Assembly: GCF_014172375.1 (NCBI RefSeq)
Contig: NZ_WNXD01000001.1
Coordinates: forward strand, 620,001-684,000
Origin: Pedobacter planticolens
GTDB taxonomy: Bacteria > Bacteroidota > Bacteroidia > Sphingobacteriales > Sphingobacteriaceae
DNA: 64,000 bases
Reading direction: 5' to 3'
Made by a program: the position numbers and the translations under genes. Shown in pieces: positions 17,799 to 27,434 of the stretch. The notes below the pieces were generated by a model. The model was not told where the DNA came from and made no database searches. It saw only the letters and a program-made list of their open reading frames with translations. Each line of letters opens with the position of its first letter. Within the stretch, counting starts at the first letter, position 1.

Positions 17799-18518
17799 CT
17801 ATATCAAGCTTTGCTTAATTATTGGTTTATAGTTTTTCCCGATAGGGATTTGTTGATTGTTCTTTAAGTAAATGGTGTTTCCTTCCATATAATGAACAAA
17901 TTTTTTATTGAGGATGAAAGATTTATGAATGCGGATGAAAAATTCAGATGGTAATTGTTCTTCAAAACTGCTCAAAGTTCTTGGCGTTAATAAGAAATTC
18001 AAATCAGTCCAAACCTTTACATAATTGCCTAAACTCTCTAAATAATAGATGTCACTTAGCTTAATCAATACATGTTTTTTATCCGATTTAATAGAAATCT
18101 GCTCGTCATCACTAATAAGAGATGGTAAAGAGCTGCTAGGTTTAACAGACTGATTTTTTAAATTATAGCTTTCTAAAGCTCGATTAACAGCTTTTAAAAA
18201 TCGATCAAATCGAAAAGGTTTTAAGAGATAATCGCACACCGCTAAATCGAAACTTTCTAAGGCATATTCTTCATAAGCCGAAGTGATAATTACCAAAGGT
18301 TTACGTTGTAGAGTTCTCAAAAAATCTAAGCCATTTAGCTTGGGCATTCTAATATCTAGAAATATCAGGTCGATTTCGGTGTTGCTTAAAAACTCAAAGG
18401 CTTCGGTTGCACGATAACATTGTCCGCAAATCTCTAAAAAGGGAATATCCTTGCTGTATTCTAAAATTACCTCATGAGCTAAAGGTTCGTCATCTATAAT
18501 TAAACAGCGTAAACTCAT
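17799..18518 (-). CDS. LytTR-family response regulator
   Basis: 239 residues. The receiver domain has Asp9/Asp10, phospho-acceptor Asp55 in LIFLDIRMP and the Lys in LLKPFRFD. A LytTR DNA-binding domain fills about 135-239 (HVLIKLSDIYYLESLGNYVKV, IRIHKSFILNKKFVHYMEGNTIYLKN, IPIGKNYK). The start overlaps the stop of the upstream kinase gene by four bases, so the two are translationally coupled. Targets are unknown; the divergent ABC transporter is an obvious candidate. Confidence 0.95.
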   Translation of the reverse strand: MSLRCLIIDDEPLAHEVILEYSKDIPFLEICGQCYRATEAFEFLSNTEIDLIFLDIRMPKLNGLDFLRTLQRKPLVIITSAYEEYALESFDLAVCDYLLKPFRFDRFLKAVNRALESYNLKNQSVKPSSSLPSLISDDEQISIKSDKKHVLIKLSDIYYLESLGNYVKVWTDLNFLLTPRTLSSFEEQLPSEFFIRIHKSFILNKKFVHYMEGNTIYLKNNQQIPIGKNYKPIIKQSLI

Positions 18519-20038
18519 GATAATTTTAAGTGTAGGTCTGCTTTAAAAATAACATTATTTGAAGTGATATCCAATGTGTAAGCATTTGGGTACAGTAATT
18601 CTAAGCGTTTTTTCAAATTAGTAAGTCCGATACCCGGCTTTTTCTCAGCTTTATCTAGTTCGATAGAATTTTCACAACTAAAGGTAAGTTCTTGCGCTGT
18701 GCAGGTTAGCGATAAATTTAAAAAAGCGGTTTCTTCGGCAGGTTCAATACCATGTTTAAATGCGTTTTCTAGCAAAACAATAAGCAATAAAGGGGCAATC
18801 TGTACATTTTCATCGATACTATGCTTTTCGAAATTTAACTGTAAAGGTTTCTTTAAGCGAATTTGCTGTAACTCTATGTAATCTTCTAAATAGTTAATTT
18901 CTTGAGTGATTGTAACTTTTTCTTCTTGCCCTTTATAAATGGTGTAACGCATTAATTCTGATAATCGCAAAATGCTTTCTGAGGTTTTCTCAGATTTCTG
19001 CAAACTCAGTGCGTACAAATTATTTAAGGTATTAAAAAAGAAATGTGGGTTTAATTGTTGCTTCAATAAATCTAATTCCGTTTGTGATTTTTCTTTTTGT
19101 AAAGAGAGGATGTGCGTGTTTTGTGCACCCCATTGGATCGCTAATACAATTGGTAAACTCAATGCAATTATCGCCATTGCGCCAAAACCATTTTCTAATA
19201 AAAAAGGGTTGAGTGAAAAAATATCTCTACCAAAAATTTGATTTATAGGTAATAAAATTAATAACTGCCCAATAATTGGGTACAGAATGGCAATACTTGC
19301 TAAAGCACTTAAAATGTATAAAATCAATCCTTTTTGCTTTAATATTTTGGAAACTAGCAATCTACTATTCACTAAAAAGAAAGCATAGCCACATAAATAC
19401 ATGAATAAAAATTGAAGTGTAAAACTTAAAAAAGTCCAGAAATGAGTAATCAGCTTTGCTGGCGTAAACACAAAACCAATTAGCAATTGACCTTTAGTAT
19501 CAAAAGCAGGATTGCCAATACTTGATACCGCCATGGCCGAAATAACAATAGATAATAAAATAATACTAAGGAGAACTGCATTTTCTAGGCCTATTTTCTT
19601 AATCCATTTAATGTGTTGTACCTTTTTTAAGTAGTAATAATTGGCAACTAAAATCAATTCTAAAGATACGCTTGCTAGGGTAGCACCTACAAAAAGCGAA
19701 GAGTCATAATTTGGAAATAATAAAACACAAGCATCGGTAAGAATGGGTAGACAAATTAAAAAACAACCCGTCCAATAGGTTAAAAACTGATTGCGAGTAA
19801 AATTGGTTAGGAGAGTTGATTTATACCACGAAAAAATAAACCCTGGTAATTGGGTAGGGAGAAGTACTATTAAAACCATTAAAAATGGTTTCCAGCTCTC
19901 AGCATCTTTTTCTTGAACCTGAAAAATTCCTATCCATAGCCATAAACCAACAAAAGCCAAAAACTCTGCATGTTTAAGTAGGAAATTAGATAAGCTAAAG
20001 GATCTATTCATGGTGTTAAAATAATAAAAGAACGACAA
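18515..20038 (-). CDS. LytS/YehU-type sensor histidine kinase
   Basis: 507 residues, with an alternative start at the tenth residue (MNRSFSLSNF). About eight hydrophobic segments occupy residues 25-300. The kinase core follows with the His box QLNPHFFFNTLNNLYALS (around residue 325), then an HATPase domain with LLLIVLLENAFKHGIE and PGIGLTNLKKRLELLYP. This is the single-His-box HisKA_7TM/His_kinase layout that pairs with LytTR regulators. Divergent from the ABC transporter genes across 185 bases. Confidence 0.93.
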   Translation of the reverse strand: MSFFYYFNTMNRSFSLSNFLLKHAEFLAFVGLWLWIGIFQVQEKDAESWKPFLMVLIVLLPTQLPGFIFSWYKSTLLTNFTRNQFLTYWTGCFLICLPILTDACVLLFPNYDSSLFVGATLASVSLELILVANYYYLKKVQHIKWIKKIGLENAVLLSIILLSIVISAMAVSSIGNPAFDTKGQLLIGFVFTPAKLITHFWTFLSFTLQFLFMYLCGYAFFLVNSRLLVSKILKQKGLILYILSALASIAILYPIIGQLLILLPINQIFGRDIFSLNPFLLENGFGAMAIIALSLPIVLAIQWGAQNTHILSLQKEKSQTELDLLKQQLNPHFFFNTLNNLYALSLQKSEKTSESILRLSELMRYTIYKGQEEKVTITQEINYLEDYIELQQIRLKKPLQLNFEKHSIDENVQIAPLLLIVLLENAFKHGIEPAEETAFLNLSLTCTAQELTFSCENSIELDKAEKKPGIGLTNLKKRLELLYPNAYTLDITSNNVIFKADLHLKLS

Positions 20039-20223
20039 ATATATTAACGGATAAAATTTAAGTGATGAAAGGTAGTTTATTCATGACGAAAGAATTTTTT
20101 ATAGGAATTGTACTCATCTAACTCATGTAAACAACGTTCATCATCATTTTCCTTTCGTTCATCACATATATTTATTTAGTGCAAGTCTGTCTGCTAATTT
20201 GCAACCATCTTATTCAAAATAAC

Positions 20224-21120
20224 ATGGCAAGACTTACTATACAAAACCTTAGCAAAAGCTATACGAATGGTGTAAAAGCACTAGATGATGTGTCATTAAA
20301 TATTTCTAACGGGATGTTTGGTTTACTTGGACCTAACGGAGCGGGTAAATCATCGTTAATGCGCACCTTGGCGACTTTACAATTACCAGATACTGGAAAA
20401 ATATTTTTTGATGGAAACGATGTGCTTGAAAATCCTCAACAAATGCGTACACAGCTTGGTTATTTGCCACAAGATTTTGGTGTATATCCCAAAATATCTG
20501 CAACAGAATTACTCAATCACATGGCAATTTTAAAAGGATTGCAGAATAAAAACGAGCGAAAAGAGCAAGTAATGGCTTTGTTGCAACAAACAAATTTGTA
20601 TGATGTAAGAAAACGATCTGTAAGTACTTTTTCTGGTGGTATGCGCCAACGATTTGGTATTGCACAGGCTTTATTGGGTAATCCGCAATTAATTATTGTT
20701 GATGAACCAACGGCTGGTTTAGATCCGCTAGAGCGTAACCGTTTTCATGATTTGTTAAACGAAATTGGCGAGCAAAAAGTAGTTATGCTTTCTACACACA
20801 TTGTGGAAGATGTAAATGACCTTTGTCCAGAAATGGCGGTTTTAGCAAATGGCAAGCTCATTTTAAAAGGTAAACCGGCAGATTTAACTTCAAAATTAAA
20901 AGGTCAGGTTTGGCATAAAGAAATAGAAAAATCGACCTTAAGCGAATATACATTAGCATACAATGTAATTTCTACACGAATAATTGCTGGCAAAATACAA
21001 TTGTATGTGTTGGCAGATAATTGTCCAAGTATAGGTTTCGAACCGTTTTATCCAGGATTAGAAGAAGTTTATTTTGCTGCTTTATTTGGTGTTCAAACTA
21101 AGGAGGGAGTAGCATGTTAA
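20224..21120 (+). CDS. ABC transporter ATP-binding protein
   Basis: 298 residues from ATG 20224; the GTG at 20179 would add 15 residues with no family match. Walker A GLLGPNGAGKSS, signature FSGGMRQRFGIAQALL, Walker B LIIVDEPTAGLDP and switch His in LSTHIV are all present. The C-terminal ~80 residues are a non-catalytic tail typical of ABC-2 exporters. It overlaps the permease-peptidase gene by 7 bases, so the two products form one transporter. Confidence 0.94.
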   Translation: MARLTIQNLSKSYTNGVKALDDVSLNISNGMFGLLGPNGAGKSSLMRTLATLQLPDTGKIFFDGNDVLENPQQMRTQLGYLPQDFGVYPKISATELLNHMAILKGLQNKNERKEQVMALLQQTNLYDVRKRSVSTFSGGMRQRFGIAQALLGNPQLIIVDEPTAGLDPLERNRFHDLLNEIGEQKVVMLSTHIVEDVNDLCPEMAVLANGKLILKGKPADLTSKLKGQVWHKEIEKSTLSEYTLAYNVISTRIIAGKIQLYVLADNCPSIGFEPFYPGLEEVYFAALFGVQTKEGVAC

Positions 21121-24100
21121 AGTCCATGTTAAAATTTGAACTGAAATATCATTTTAGTCAGATTTCTTTTATCATCGCTGCACTTTTGTTTTTTGTGTTA
21201 GGTTGTTTTTCTGCGGTTAATGGGGGTTTTGGTGGGAGTGAAGTGCATAAAAACTCACCGTATGTAATTACTAATATTGTTGCGTTATTTTCTTTATTCT
21301 CCATATTTGCAGGTACCTTATTTAGTGCAAACGTAGTATTAAGAGATAATATTTATAAAATGGAATCTGTAATATTTACAACTTCCGTTAAGCGCTTCCC
21401 TTATTTTCTGGTTAGATTTTTAGGTTTATTAACTGCCGTATTTTCGCTACTTGTACTAACTGCTTTGGGAATCTATATAGGTGGGTTTTTTGCTGATGCT
21501 GAAAGTTTAGGCACATTTAACATTCTTAATTACCTACAACCATTATTAGTTTTCGGCTTTCCAAATGTGTTGTTTGCCACAAGCTTAATTTTTTGTACAG
21601 CCATTTTAACAAAAAATGTTCGAGCAATTTATGCAGCAGGCGTATTGCTATACATTTTATATATGGCAGCGTCTATTTTAGGCAACTCGCCATTATTGGC
21701 AACCTCAACACCAAGAGCTGGAACCCCTGATATTTTACCGTTTTTGATAGATCCATTTGGTTTAGCTTCTTTCTTTAGCGATACACGTAGCTGGTCTGAT
21801 GTACAGCGAAATCAGCAGTTATTTCCAGTAAAGGAAGTGTTTTTAGCTAATCGTTTGCTTTGGCTGTTTTTTAGTGCGTTAGTAATTACCATAAGTTATC
21901 GGTTTTTTAATTTCAGGTTGCAAAACCAAAGTCAATCCAAACAAAAAGATAAAGCGCAGAAACAGATTAAACTAATTCCGTTTAAACATTTCAACGTTTC
22001 CCCTACCGGATTTAACTATAACCTTTCCACTTTCAAATCGCAGTTTAAATTAGAAGTAGTTTCCTTATTTAAACATATTCCTTTTATGGTGATGCTTTTG
22101 TTATGGATATTTATTTTCTCGGTAGAATTAAAAGATTCCATTCTTTATGGTCCTTACGGAATTAAGTTTTACCCAACAACTGGTGCAATAATAGAAGAAA
22201 TGAGGTCGATGAAATTCAGCCTAGTGTTACTTATTTTTTATGCAGCCGAATTAATTGCAAGAGAAAGAACAACGAATATCCAGTCCTTAATTTATAGTAC
22301 GCCAGTTAAAAATTCGATTTTATGGGCAGCAAAATGTTTAACACTAGGCGTATTGGTTATGGTGTTAGTTACAGCTAATATTGCAATTGGCATTGCTTTA
22401 CAACTATTTAATGGCTATTTCGACATCGAATTACCTAAGTACCTTTCTCTATATTATTACAGCGCATTTCCGCTATTCTTGTTTATCATTCTTATTGTTT
22501 TCATCCAAAATCTAACAGCAAACAAATATTTAGGAATGATGCTAAGCATGGTAGTTGTGTTTGCGGTTGTCTTTGCATCAAGATTAGGGATAGAACATTT
22601 CTTGTTAAGATTTGCAACCGTACCCGACCTTCAATTCTCTTATTTCAACGGTTTTGGACATTATGCCAAAGCATTTAATTGGTACATGTTATATTGGCTT
22701 GGCTTTGCAGGTATTCTTTCAGTTTTAACCATTGGTATGTGGCAAAGCAGCATCCAGCTGACGTTTTTAGAACGTTTGAAATCTATTCCAAAATCCATCT
22801 ATAAAGCAAAATTTATCGTAATAACTGCAACACTAATTTGGATTTCTTGTGGTGCGTTTATTTATCAGCAAACCAATATTGTAGGGAAATATAAAAACAA
22901 ACAAGCACAGCTAAACTGGAATATTAACTACGAGAAAAAATATAAACCGTTTGCTAAACTACCACAGCCAACTATAAAAGCAATTAAAACACAAGTAGAT
23001 TTATTTACGGATGAAGGCAAATACACCGTAAAAGGAAGTTATCGTTTAAAAAATGAAACCAACCAGCGCATTACTAAACTGTTGGTTTATGTAAGACAAA
23101 CCGTAAATCATTTCGAAATCTCTGTGCCAAATGCTACGAAACATGAAGTAGATGCAGCATTTAATCAACAGTTTATAGATTTAAAAACGCCATTACAACC
23201 AGGTGCAGAACTAAATATGGATTTCTCATTGGAAGTAATACGATCTGGTTTCGTGCCTTTTGATCCTGAAAACACAGTGGTTTCAAACGGAAGTTACATC
23301 GAACTAGAAAAATTTGTTCCTCAATTTGGGTATAATGAAAGTATAGAAATAGACGACAACAGACTAAGAAAAAATGCAGGATTACCGCCTTACAGTATTT
23401 CAAATTCTTACGATAGCCTATATCATTTAATAGATTTAGAAACTACTATTTCTACCGCACCAAACCAACAGGTAGTTACTGTGGGTACGTTACAAAAATC
23501 GTGGTTAGCCAATAATCGTCGCTATTTTAACTATAAAACAACAGCGCCTATTAATTTCATGTTTGCATTGAGTTCTGCAAACTATCAAATCAAAAAGGAG
23601 AACTATAAAGGTTTAGAGTTAAGTGTATATTATCAATTAGGACACGAATACAATGTGAAAACCATGTTTAGCGCAATAAAAGATGCGTTAGATTATGGAA
23701 ATGCAAATTTTAGTCCCTATCCATTAAAACAGTTTACCCTTGCCGAAATCCCTCAATATAAAGGAGCTGCAACGGCTTATCCTGGTCTTATTTTTAACGC
23801 AGAAAGATTAAACTTTCTAACCGATTTCAGTGATAAAAATAAAGTAGATCAGAGTTATGCCATTACCGCCCATGAAGTTGCGCATCAATGGTGGGCAAAC
23901 ATATTAAGCCCTGCATATGGTAAAGGTTATGCCATGCTCACAGAATCGCTAGCTAAATACACAGAAGCCATACTTTTAGAAAAGAATTACGGTAAAATGT
24001 ACCTCAGCAACTATTTAAGAGATGATAATAATATTTATTTCGTATACCATAATCCAAATGTACCAGAGGCTCCATTAGCACAAACGATGGGGCAAAACCA

Positions 24101-24638
24101 AGTTCATTACCAAAAAGGAGGCTTAGTAATGTATGCTACAAAAGAAATTTTAGGAGAAAAAGCAGTCAACCAAACGCTGAGTGATTTAATAGCAAAACAT
24201 GCAAATCCAAATCAAAGAGCTAAAACCAAAGATTTAATCGGAGCATTATATCAACTTGCACCAGCAAATCAAAAAAAGTTTATAGACGATAGCTTTAATC
24301 AAGTGATAAACTATCAGATGAAGATTAAAGTCTTATCCTGCAAGGCACTAAATAATGGAAAGTTTAGCATCGATTTACAAGTAAGTATTGGCAAAAATAA
24401 ACAAGGGGTAGATAAATTGCTTCCACCAGATATGGATGTAGATCTTGCCTTTTTTAGTAAACCAGAAATAGAGTGGGATAGAAACACCAAACCTTTCTAC
24501 CTAAAAAAACATCGCTTCAATCAATTAGAAACCAAACTTACTATTGTGACAAATCAAAAACCAAAAACAGTTGCAATAGATCCTTATGCTTATCTATTGG
24601 ATGGAAATTTAGCAGATAATGTGCAAGAGATTAAGTAA
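21114..24638 (+). CDS. ABC-2 permease fused to M1-family aminopeptidase domain
   Basis: 1174 residues. The first ~600 residues hold about twelve membrane segments in two ABC-2-type sets (first set 15-260, second 320-580). A long extracytoplasmic region (about 600-1174) carries a gluzincin site HEVAHQWWAN near residue 920 and a downstream Glu in LTESLAKYTEA, as in M1 aminopeptidases; QYKGAATAYPGLIFN corresponds to the GAMEN-like exopeptidase region but is altered. Such fusions are known in Bacteroidota, with substrate and role unresolved. Neighbouring LytTR kinase and regulator genes point to regulation by an envelope signal. Confidence 0.92.
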   Translation: MLKSMLKFELKYHFSQISFIIAALLFFVLGCFSAVNGGFGGSEVHKNSPYVITNIVALFSLFSIFAGTLFSANVVLRDNIYKMESVIFTTSVKRFPYFLVRFLGLLTAVFSLLVLTALGIYIGGFFADAESLGTFNILNYLQPLLVFGFPNVLFATSLIFCTAILTKNVRAIYAAGVLLYILYMAASILGNSPLLATSTPRAGTPDILPFLIDPFGLASFFSDTRSWSDVQRNQQLFPVKEVFLANRLLWLFFSALVITISYRFFNFRLQNQSQSKQKDKAQKQIKLIPFKHFNVSPTGFNYNLSTFKSQFKLEVVSLFKHIPFMVMLLLWIFIFSVELKDSILYGPYGIKFYPTTGAIIEEMRSMKFSLVLLIFYAAELIARERTTNIQSLIYSTPVKNSILWAAKCLTLGVLVMVLVTANIAIGIALQLFNGYFDIELPKYLSLYYYSAFPLFLFIILIVFIQNLTANKYLGMMLSMVVVFAVVFASRLGIEHFLLRFATVPDLQFSYFNGFGHYAKAFNWYMLYWLGFAGILSVLTIGMWQSSIQLTFLERLKSIPKSIYKAKFIVITATLIWISCGAFIYQQTNIVGKYKNKQAQLNWNINYEKKYKPFAKLPQPTIKAIKTQVDLFTDEGKYTVKGSYRLKNETNQRITKLLVYVRQTVNHFEISVPNATKHEVDAAFNQQFIDLKTPLQPGAELNMDFSLEVIRSGFVPFDPENTVVSNGSYIELEKFVPQFGYNESIEIDDNRLRKNAGLPPYSISNSYDSLYHLIDLETTISTAPNQQVVTVGTLQKSWLANNRRYFNYKTTAPINFMFALSSANYQIKKENYKGLELSVYYQLGHEYNVKTMFSAIKDALDYGNANFSPYPLKQFTLAEIPQYKGAATAYPGLIFNAERLNFLTDFSDKNKVDQSYAITAHEVAHQWWANILSPAYGKGYAMLTESLAKYTEAILLEKNYGKMYLSNYLRDDNNIYFVYHNPNVPEAPLAQTMGQNQVHYQKGGLVMYATKEILGEKAVNQTLSDLIAKHANPNQRAKTKDLIGALYQLAPANQKKFIDDSFNQVINYQMKIKVLSCKALNNGKFSIDLQVSIGKNKQGVDKLLPPDMDVDLAFFSKPEIEWDRNTKPFYLKKHRFNQLETKLTIVTNQKPKTVAIDPYAYLLDGNLADNVQEIK

Positions 24639-24654
24639 GCTTTCTTAAAATACT

Positions 24655-24700
24655 ACAGACTTTAACCACAAACTATTCAAGGTTAAAGTCTGTCTTTTTT
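24655..24700 (+). terminator. Rho-independent terminator
   Basis: Perfect 13-bp stem ACAGACTTTAACC (24655-24667) with GGTTAAAGTCTGT (24681-24693), a 13-base loop and a T-rich tail. It closes the ABC transporter transcript. Confidence 0.92.
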
Positions 24701-24761
24701 CTGCTGAATTTATCTTAAATTTATCCGTAAGATATACCCATAAAACGGTACGATTTAAAGC

Positions 24762-25565
24762 ATGGAAATAAAGCAATACAAAGAGTTATTAACTTACTGG
24801 CATCAATTTACATACTTTACTAATCGGGTAATTGGTAAAAAATCTACAATTTTAGCTAAAACCACTTTCGATTTAGATGAACACCTAAAACTATACCATT
24901 GTATTGATAATTTTTTTTACGTTTTAGCTGATAGCGTTAATCATACCATTGTTAAAGTAGGGGGCGGGGTAGAAAGTTTAACAGGTTATCAACCTTCAGA
25001 TTTTGAAGGAAAAGGATATTATAGCACTATAAAAGCCTATTCAATTTGGGAACTGCTAAAAATCACAAAGGGCGGAGTTAAATATTTCGAATATCTTTTT
25101 AGTCGACCAGCCGAAGATCGAAAATACATTAAAGCAAACTATACGTTCGATTTTAAAACAAAAGATGGGAAAAGATTTCAATGCATGAGCCAAAGCATTC
25201 CTATCTTATTTAACGACGATATGGAGCCTATTTATTTCTTAAACATCTTCACAGACATCAGTTTATTAAAAAAAGATAAAAATGTACTCCATTACATTAT
25301 AGATAGCTCCGATATTCAAAATATCAAAAGAATTGATATCAATGTAGCCATCAGTTTACCCATTAATGATGACGAATTAATTTCTAAAGCCGAAAAAAGA
25401 GTGTTGAGGCTCATTGCCGATGGATTAAGTAGTAAACAAATAGCTAGCGAACTATTTCTTAGTCAACACACCATTAATACCCACAGAAGAAATATGTTAG
25501 AAAAATTAAAATGCACCTCATCTAGTGAAATGATTAAAAAGGGCATTTTAAATGGTTGGCTGTAA
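24762..25565 (+). CDS. PAS-LuxR-type transcriptional regulator
   Basis: 267 residues. A PAS-like sensor fills about 45-180 (NFFYVLADSVNHTIVKVGGGVESLTGYQPSDFEGKG split over its first strands, FQCMSQSIPILF, PIYFLNIFTDIS). The C-terminal LuxR HTH spans about 208-262 (SKAEKRVLRLIADGLSSKQI, then SQHTINTHRRNMLEKL). No receiver domain, so it probably senses a small molecule or redox state. It lies 139 bases before the phosphoesterase cluster in the same orientation and may control it; this is inferred from position. Confidence 0.88.
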   Translation: MEIKQYKELLTYWHQFTYFTNRVIGKKSTILAKTTFDLDEHLKLYHCIDNFFYVLADSVNHTIVKVGGGVESLTGYQPSDFEGKGYYSTIKAYSIWELLKITKGGVKYFEYLFSRPAEDRKYIKANYTFDFKTKDGKRFQCMSQSIPILFNDDMEPIYFLNIFTDISLLKKDKNVLHYIIDSSDIQNIKRIDINVAISLPINDDELISKAEKRVLRLIADGLSSKQIASELFLSQHTINTHRRNMLEKLKCTSSSEMIKKGILNGWL

Positions 25566-25704
25566 CGCCGGACTTTAAAAACTGATATTTTTTAGTGTTA
25601 TATTTATGTATTAATTAACTTAATCATAACATAAATACTGTTTTAATTAAAAGCTATAACCCTAATATTAGCTTTCTTTATAAAACACTTAAATCATCCT
25701 TCAG

Positions 25705-26550
25705 ATGGCAAATAGACGTTTTTTTATTAAAAGTAGCATGGCCAGTTTAGCAATCGCTAGCCTTTCTCCAGCAATTACCGCATTGGCGGATGTTAGTCAA
25801 AATACATTAACCAAATCTACTCAAAAACCTAAACTGCGCTTCGCCATCGCATCAGATGGACATTACGGTCAACCAAATACAGACTATAAAAAAGACCACG
25901 AAAATATAGTGCATTGGCTAAACGAAGCACACGATCGAAACCCACTTAATTTTGTAATTATTAATGGCGATTTGGTTCACGATAGGCCAGACTTATTATC
26001 AGAAGTTAAAAAAGAGCATTACGATAAGTTAAAAGTTCCATTTTATGCTCTGCCAGGTAATCATGATCATGCAGATGCTGCGATTTGGAAAACTGTTTTT
26101 GGTTACGAAGATAATTTCTCATTCGAAAAAAATGGAGTAGGGTTTGTACTAGCCAATACTTCAGATACAAAAGGAGCTTATCTCTGCCCAAACAAAGATT
26201 TTTTAAAGCAAGAGCTCGATAAATTTAATTCCCTCAATACAGTATTCGTGGTTTTACATATTCCACCACACTTTTGGGTGCCCGAAAGTCCATTTGTAGA
26301 ATGCCCAGATACCATTAAACTATTGCACAGCTATCCAAATGTAAAAGCAGTATTTCACGGGCACGATCATAGCCTCGATTCTGTTTTTTACACAGATAAA
26401 TTACCACATTTCTTCGATTCGCACATCGGTGGAAACTGGGGCACGGAATATCGTGGTTATCGAATAGTAGAAGTAGATGAAAACAATAAAATCAGTACCT
26501 ACCAAGTAAACGCTAGCCAAAATCCAACGCTAAACTCAAATAAATTTTAA
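25705..26550 (+). CDS. Exported calcineurin-like metallophosphoesterase
   Basis: 281 residues with an N-terminus MANRRFFIKSSMASLAIASL that looks like a Tat- or Sec-type signal (a paired Arg before the hydrophobic core, ending near ALAD). The metallophosphoesterase motifs are in order: IASDGHYG, INGDLVHD, LPGNHDH, VVLHIPPH and FHGHDH. The enzyme hydrolyses phosphomono- or diesters with a dinuclear metal centre. It is first in a compact three-gene set (gaps of 21 and 20 bases) with an outer-membrane-like protein and a second phosphoesterase. Confidence 0.9.
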   Translation: MANRRFFIKSSMASLAIASLSPAITALADVSQNTLTKSTQKPKLRFAIASDGHYGQPNTDYKKDHENIVHWLNEAHDRNPLNFVIINGDLVHDRPDLLSEVKKEHYDKLKVPFYALPGNHDHADAAIWKTVFGYEDNFSFEKNGVGFVLANTSDTKGAYLCPNKDFLKQELDKFNSLNTVFVVLHIPPHFWVPESPFVECPDTIKLLHSYPNVKAVFHGHDHSLDSVFYTDKLPHFFDSHIGGNWGTEYRGYRIVEVDENNKISTYQVNASQNPTLNSNKF

Positions 26551-26571
26551 ATCAAGAACATTCCCATTAAC

Positions 26572-27414
26572 ATGAAAAAGTTTTTATTACTCGCAGTACT
26601 TTTTTTAATTACACTTAACGGAATGGCTCAAAAGCCTGAAGCAGTGCAAACAACAAACTTGCAAAGTACAATTTCCGCACAACCCTTTTTATTTTCTATA
26701 AATACCTTAACAGATGAAAACCCACGTTGGAATTTACATTATTCTGGTAGTTATGGAGAAAGAACACAAGGACAATTTGGTTACAATGGTTTGGGGCAAC
26801 AGTTTGGTGTTAAAGGGTATTTAGGGAGTAAATTTACTTTATACGGTACAGCAGCAGTCGGTTTTGCTCACGGCGGCGGTGTTACTTCAGCACAACAAGT
26901 AGAGGTAATTCGCGATTTAATTGGTGGCAAAGAACTTACAGGATTTAGATTTGGTGCAGGTTTAGGAGTTAGCCGCGATTGGTCTAATGTGAAATCTGCC
27001 ATAAGCAGATTTACCGCATCTTATGATAAAACCAATTGGCGTTTAGCTGGAAACCTTCGTTTCGAAAAAGCATTTGATAGCAGCAGAGATAAATTAGATT
27101 TTATTACCAGTCTTGGCTTTCAGCATCGCATTGCGCCAGCGTTATACATAGGTTTCGAAGCTATTGGACAAGATTTAGAAGGGTTTTGGGATAAAGATGA
27201 GGCAGAAGGTGGAGCAAAACTAATGGTTGGGCCATCTATAAATTTATCGCCAACACATTCAAAACTATCGTTTTCATTAGCAGGTGGGCCGGTATTTTAT
27301 GCTACTAGAAGTCAAATAATTCCGTCAGAAGCAATTCGTGAAATAACATCTTTAGCATCAGGAAATGGGTACACTATCCGTGCTTTGGTCAACTTTAATT
27401 TTCGTAATAAATAA
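26572..27414 (+). CDS. Exported protein of unknown function, probably outer-membrane beta-barrel
   Basis: 280 residues with a signal peptide ending near NGMAQ. The rest alternates hydrophobic residues and ends in aromatic Phe (IRALVNFNFRNK). Repeated Gly- and aromatic-rich strands such as GVKGYLGSKFTLYGTAAVGF, GFRFGAGLGVSRDW and LVGPSINL-like segments suggest a small barrel. No family is recognised. It lies between two phosphoesterase genes and probably serves the same uptake or processing route. Confidence 0.7.
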   Translation: MKKFLLLAVLFLITLNGMAQKPEAVQTTNLQSTISAQPFLFSINTLTDENPRWNLHYSGSYGERTQGQFGYNGLGQQFGVKGYLGSKFTLYGTAAVGFAHGGGVTSAQQVEVIRDLIGGKELTGFRFGAGLGVSRDWSNVKSAISRFTASYDKTNWRLAGNLRFEKAFDSSRDKLDFITSLGFQHRIAPALYIGFEAIGQDLEGFWDKDEAEGGAKLMVGPSINLSPTHSKLSFSLAGGPVFYATRSQIIPSEAIREITSLASGNGYTIRALVNFNFRNK

Positions 27415-27434
27415 GTCTATTCATTAATTTCAGC

